This document shows positions 5,113 through 6,709 of a DNA stretch of 6,709 nt, piece after piece. The translations under genes and the position numbers were made by a program. Position 1 is the first letter of the stretch. Each line of letters opens with the position of its first letter. Origin of the DNA: Rhodospirillales bacterium (GTDB lineage Bacteria; Pseudomonadota; Alphaproteobacteria; Acetobacterales; Acetobacteraceae); contig JAGXAV010000113.1 of NCBI GenBank assembly GCA_018971455.1, forward strand, positions 1-6,709, read 5' to 3'. The notes beneath the pieces were generated by a model. The model did not search any database, had not been told where the DNA came from, and saw only the letters and a list, made by a program, of their open reading frames with translations.

Positions 5113-6347
5113 GCGACGCGACCCGCGGTGCCGCCTTCGACCTGCTCGGCGCGGTGCTCGATCGCCATCGCACGCTGGAAGCGGCCCTGGATGCCCTGCC
5201 GCCGGCCGCGGCACGCGATCGCGCGGCGGCGCACCGGCTGGCCGCCGCCGTCCTGCGCCGCCTCGGCACGCTGGACGCGGTGCTGGAACCCTATCTCGCC
5301 AAGGCGCCGCCGGTGCCGGTGCGCCACATCCTGCGCCTCGGCGCCGCCGGGCTGCTGCTGCTCGACACGCCGCCGCATGCCGCCGTCGCCACCGCCGTCG
5401 GGCTGGCCCGTGCGCGCGGGCTCGCGCCGTTCTGCAAGCTGATCAACGCCGTGCTGCGGCGCGTCGCCGCCGCCGGCCCGGCGGCCCTGGAGGGGCTCGA
5501 CGGCCCGCGGCTCGACACGCCGGCCTGGCTGTGGTCGGCCTGGGGTGCCGATGCGCGGGCGATCGCCGAGGCCCAGCAGCGGGAAGCCCCGCTCGACCTC
5601 ACCTTGCGTCCGGGCGCGGCCGCCCCGCCCGGCGGCATCGCGCTTCCGACCGGCTCCTGGCGCTACCCGGCCGGAACGCGCGTGGCCGAGCTGCCGGGCT
5701 TCGCCGAGGGCGATTTCTGGGTGCAGGACGCGGCCGCGGCCATGCCGGCGCGCCTGCTGGCGGCCCGGCCGGGGGAGCGCGTCGCCGATCTGTGCGCGGC
5801 ACCGGGCGGCAAGACGGCCCAGCTCGCCGCCGCCGGCGCCAAGGTGGTCGCCGTCGAGCAGAATCCCTATCGCCTGGCCCGGTTGCGCGGCAACCTCGCC
5901 CGGATGCACCTGGCCGCCGAGATCGTGCAGGCCGACGCCACCGCCTGGCGCCCGCCCGTTCCGTTCGACGCCGTTCTGCTCGATGCGCCATGCAGCGCCA
6001 CCGGCACCATCCGCCGCCACCCCGACGTCGCCCACCTCAAGCGGCCGGCCGACATCGCCGCCCTGGCCGGCGGGCAGGACCGGCTGCTGGACGCCGCCTG
6101 CGCCCTGCTGCGCCCGGGCGGGCGGCTGGTCTATGCGGTGTGCTCCCTGCAACCCGAGGAGGGCGCGCCGCGCATCGCGGCCGCCCTGGCGCGCCTGCCG
6201 CTGCGCGCGGCCCCCTTCACCGCGGCCGAGGCGCCCGGGCTGGCCGCGGCGCTGACGGCGGATGGCTGGCTGCGCACCACGCCGGCGCTGTGGCCCGAGA
6301 CGGGCGGCATGGACGGGTTTTTCGTCGCTCGCGCGATACGTGACTGA
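5109..6347 (+). CDS. rsmB: RsmB, 16S rRNA (cytosine-967-C5)-methyltransferase
   Basis: RsmB uses S-adenosylmethionine to methylate C967 (E. coli numbering) of 16S rRNA before 30S assembly is complete. The 412-residue protein has an N-terminal NusB-like helical RNA-binding domain (about 1-130) and a C-terminal Rossmann-type methyltransferase. The SAM motif [15 protein letters not shown] is at 225-239, an acidic residue in VVAVEQN at Glu250, and motif IV DAPCS at 292-296 (Cys295). Motif VI VYAVCSL has the presumed catalytic Cys345; the residue before it is Val where Thr is usual. The C-terminal [11 protein letters not shown] (399-409) is typical. The only usable ATG in this frame is 5109; the frame is closed upstream by a TGA at 5037. 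It lies 87 bases after tRNA-Ala and may be reached by read-through from the tRNA promoter. The general family (RsmB/NOP) is certain, the C967 specificity inferred from the NusB domain. Confidence 0.95.
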   Translation: MSDATRGAAFDLLGAVLDRHRTLEAALDALPPAAARDRAAAHRLAAAVLRRLGTLDAVLEPYLAKAPPVPVRHILRLGAAGLLLLDTPPHAAVATAVGLARARGLAPFCKLINAVLRRVAAAGPAALEGLDGPRLDTPAWLWSAWGADARAIAEAQQREAPLDLTLRPGAAAPPGGIALPTGSWRYPAGTRVAELPGFAEGDFWVQDAAAAMPARLLAARPGERVADLCAAPGGKTAQLAAAGAKVVAVEQNPYRLARLRGNLARMHLAAEIVQADATAWRPPVPFDAVLLDAPCSATGTIRRHPDVAHLKRPADIAALAGGQDRLLDAACALLRPGGRLVYAVCSLQPEEGAPRIAAALARLPLRAAPFTAAEAPGLAAALTADGWLRTTPALWPETGGMDGFFVARAIRD

Positions 6348-6355
6348 GGCGCGGC

Positions 6356-6385
6356 TTGTGCGCCACGCAGTGCGGTCGCTAGAAA
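6356..6385 (+). promoter_or_regulatory. weak candidate promoter before the heparinase-like gene
   Basis: TTGTGC (6356-6361) and TAGAAA (6380-6385) match the -35 and -10 consensus at 3 and 4 of 6 positions with an 18-base spacer. The stretch starts just after the rsmB stop, in a patch less GC-rich than its surroundings. The adjoining dyad would then cover the start point. Read-through from rsmB is equally possible. Confidence 0.22.
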
Positions 6386-6407
6386 CGGACGATGAATCAT
6401 CGGTTTC
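6382..6407. repeat. bulged inverted repeat between rsmB and the heparinase-like gene
   Basis: GAAAC (6382-6386) pairs with GTTTC (6403-6407), and CGATG (6390-6394) with CATCG (6398-6402). The loop is AAT, and three unpaired bases (GGA, 6387-6389) lie on the 5' side. The ten base pairs are a mix of A-T and G-C in an otherwise very GC-rich window, so they are less easily explained by composition. No T-run follows on either strand, so it is not a standard terminator. An operator or an mRNA structure is possible. Confidence 0.45.
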
Positions 6408-6462
6408 CAGCAAGCTGCGAGCCGTCGGCCGCGCCCAGCGCGGCGGCGCCGGCGGTGGGCGG

Positions 6463-6709
6463 ATGACCGCATCGGCCTGGGTGCGGGAGGCGCGGCTGTG
6501 GCTGGCGCGGCTGCCCAGCCCGCGCATGACCCGCCTGCCGGACGCGCCCGCGCAGACCGTGCGCGACCCCTGGCCGGGCGATCCCGGGCGGGGCGCCAAC
6601 CTGCTCAAGGGCGAGCTCGAGCTTGGCGGCAGCCACGTCGCCCTGCGCCCCGGCGCCTTCGCCGACCCGGCCGGCCCGCCGCTGCTGCGCGCCGCGGCGC
6701 ACGGCTTCA
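6463..6709 (+). CDS. heparinase II/III-like protein, N-terminal fragment (3' truncated by window)
   Basis: This is the first 82 codons of an ORF running off the right edge. The N-terminus WVREARLWLARLPSPRM is basic and amphipathic. It is followed by RDPWPGDPGRGANLLKGELE (about 34-53), the W-P-G-D-x-x-x-G-x-x-L-x-x-G block I recognise from the N-terminal region of alphaproteobacterial heparinase II/III-family proteins, and then by LLRAAAHGF at the cut. Members are polysaccharide-lyase-like, but their substrate in these bacteria is unknown. In alphaproteobacteria such a gene often stands beside rsmB, which supports the call. The catalytic domain is outside the window. The ATG at 6463 has only a poor GGTGGG-like site. 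In-frame GTGs at 6370 and 6358 are alternatives that would add 31 or 35 residues, so the start is uncertain. Confidence 0.72.
   Translation, partial: MTASAWVREARLWLARLPSPRMTRLPDAPAQTVRDPWPGDPGRGANLLKGELELGGSHVALRPGAFADPAGPPLLRAAAHGF

Noticed and set aside
1381..6195. Repeated GGCGCGCC octamer (1381, 2218, 3307, 3330, 3354, 3597, 4181, 5747, 6162, 6188)
   Set aside because: Apart from the three spaced copies in the convergent gap, these sit in coding sequence at unrelated codon phases and fit the GCG/CGC/GCC-rich codon use.
5010..6608. A 532-codon open frame on the minus strand opposite rsmB, and similar long minus-strand frames at 1306-2184 and 2634-3272
   Set aside because: These mirror genes with full family motifs on the + strand; their products are Arg/Gly/Ala/Pro-rich with no recognisable domain. 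Long antisense frames are expected when third positions are mostly G/C.

Overview
The window is very GC-rich, with strong G/C third-position bias throughout, and codes on both strands with little spacing. Gene content and order (yggT / DUF167 / folD, NusB-domain rsmB followed by a heparinase II/III-type gene, folC end) suggest an alphaproteobacterium, probably of the Rhodospirillales/Acetobacteraceae type. That placement is inferred from gene order and protein flavour; no database search was possible. No insertion sequence, phage gene, CRISPR array or obvious transferred segment is visible. It reads as a core chromosomal region.

Layout. Bases 2-3281 are all on the + strand: the C-terminal end of folC; a MarR-type regulator; a CinA/PncC-like domain protein 16 bases downstream; then, after a 94-base gap with a weak candidate promoter, a SapC-family protein whose stop overlaps the GTG start of an agmatinase-family ureohydrolase. 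The ureohydrolase converges with a minus-strand operon read from 4812 down to 3348: yggT, DUF167/YggU, folD, in which each junction overlaps. The convergent gap carries three GC-rich repeat units that can form two alternative hairpins.

The 133 bases upstream of yggT are a divergent regulatory region packed with palindromes. From it a tRNA-Ala(CGC) gene reads rightward from a recognisable -35 element. Next comes rsmB (16S rRNA m5C967 methyltransferase). It has no ribosome site of its own but sits behind a 17-codon ORF with a perfect AGGAG whose stop overlaps the rsmB start. A small dyad and the first 82 codons of a heparinase II/III-like gene close the window.

Functionally this is mainly housekeeping: one-carbon/folate metabolism (folC, folD), translation (tRNA-Ala, rsmB), a polyamine or guanidino-compound hydrolase, and membrane or envelope proteins of unclear role (YggT, SapC-like, heparinase-like). 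I found no convincing new multi-gene system. The observations most worth a second look are the tRNA leader/trailer stem, the short ORF coupled to rsmB, the palindrome cluster, the divergent catalytic region of the CinA-like protein, and the SapC-ureohydrolase coupling.
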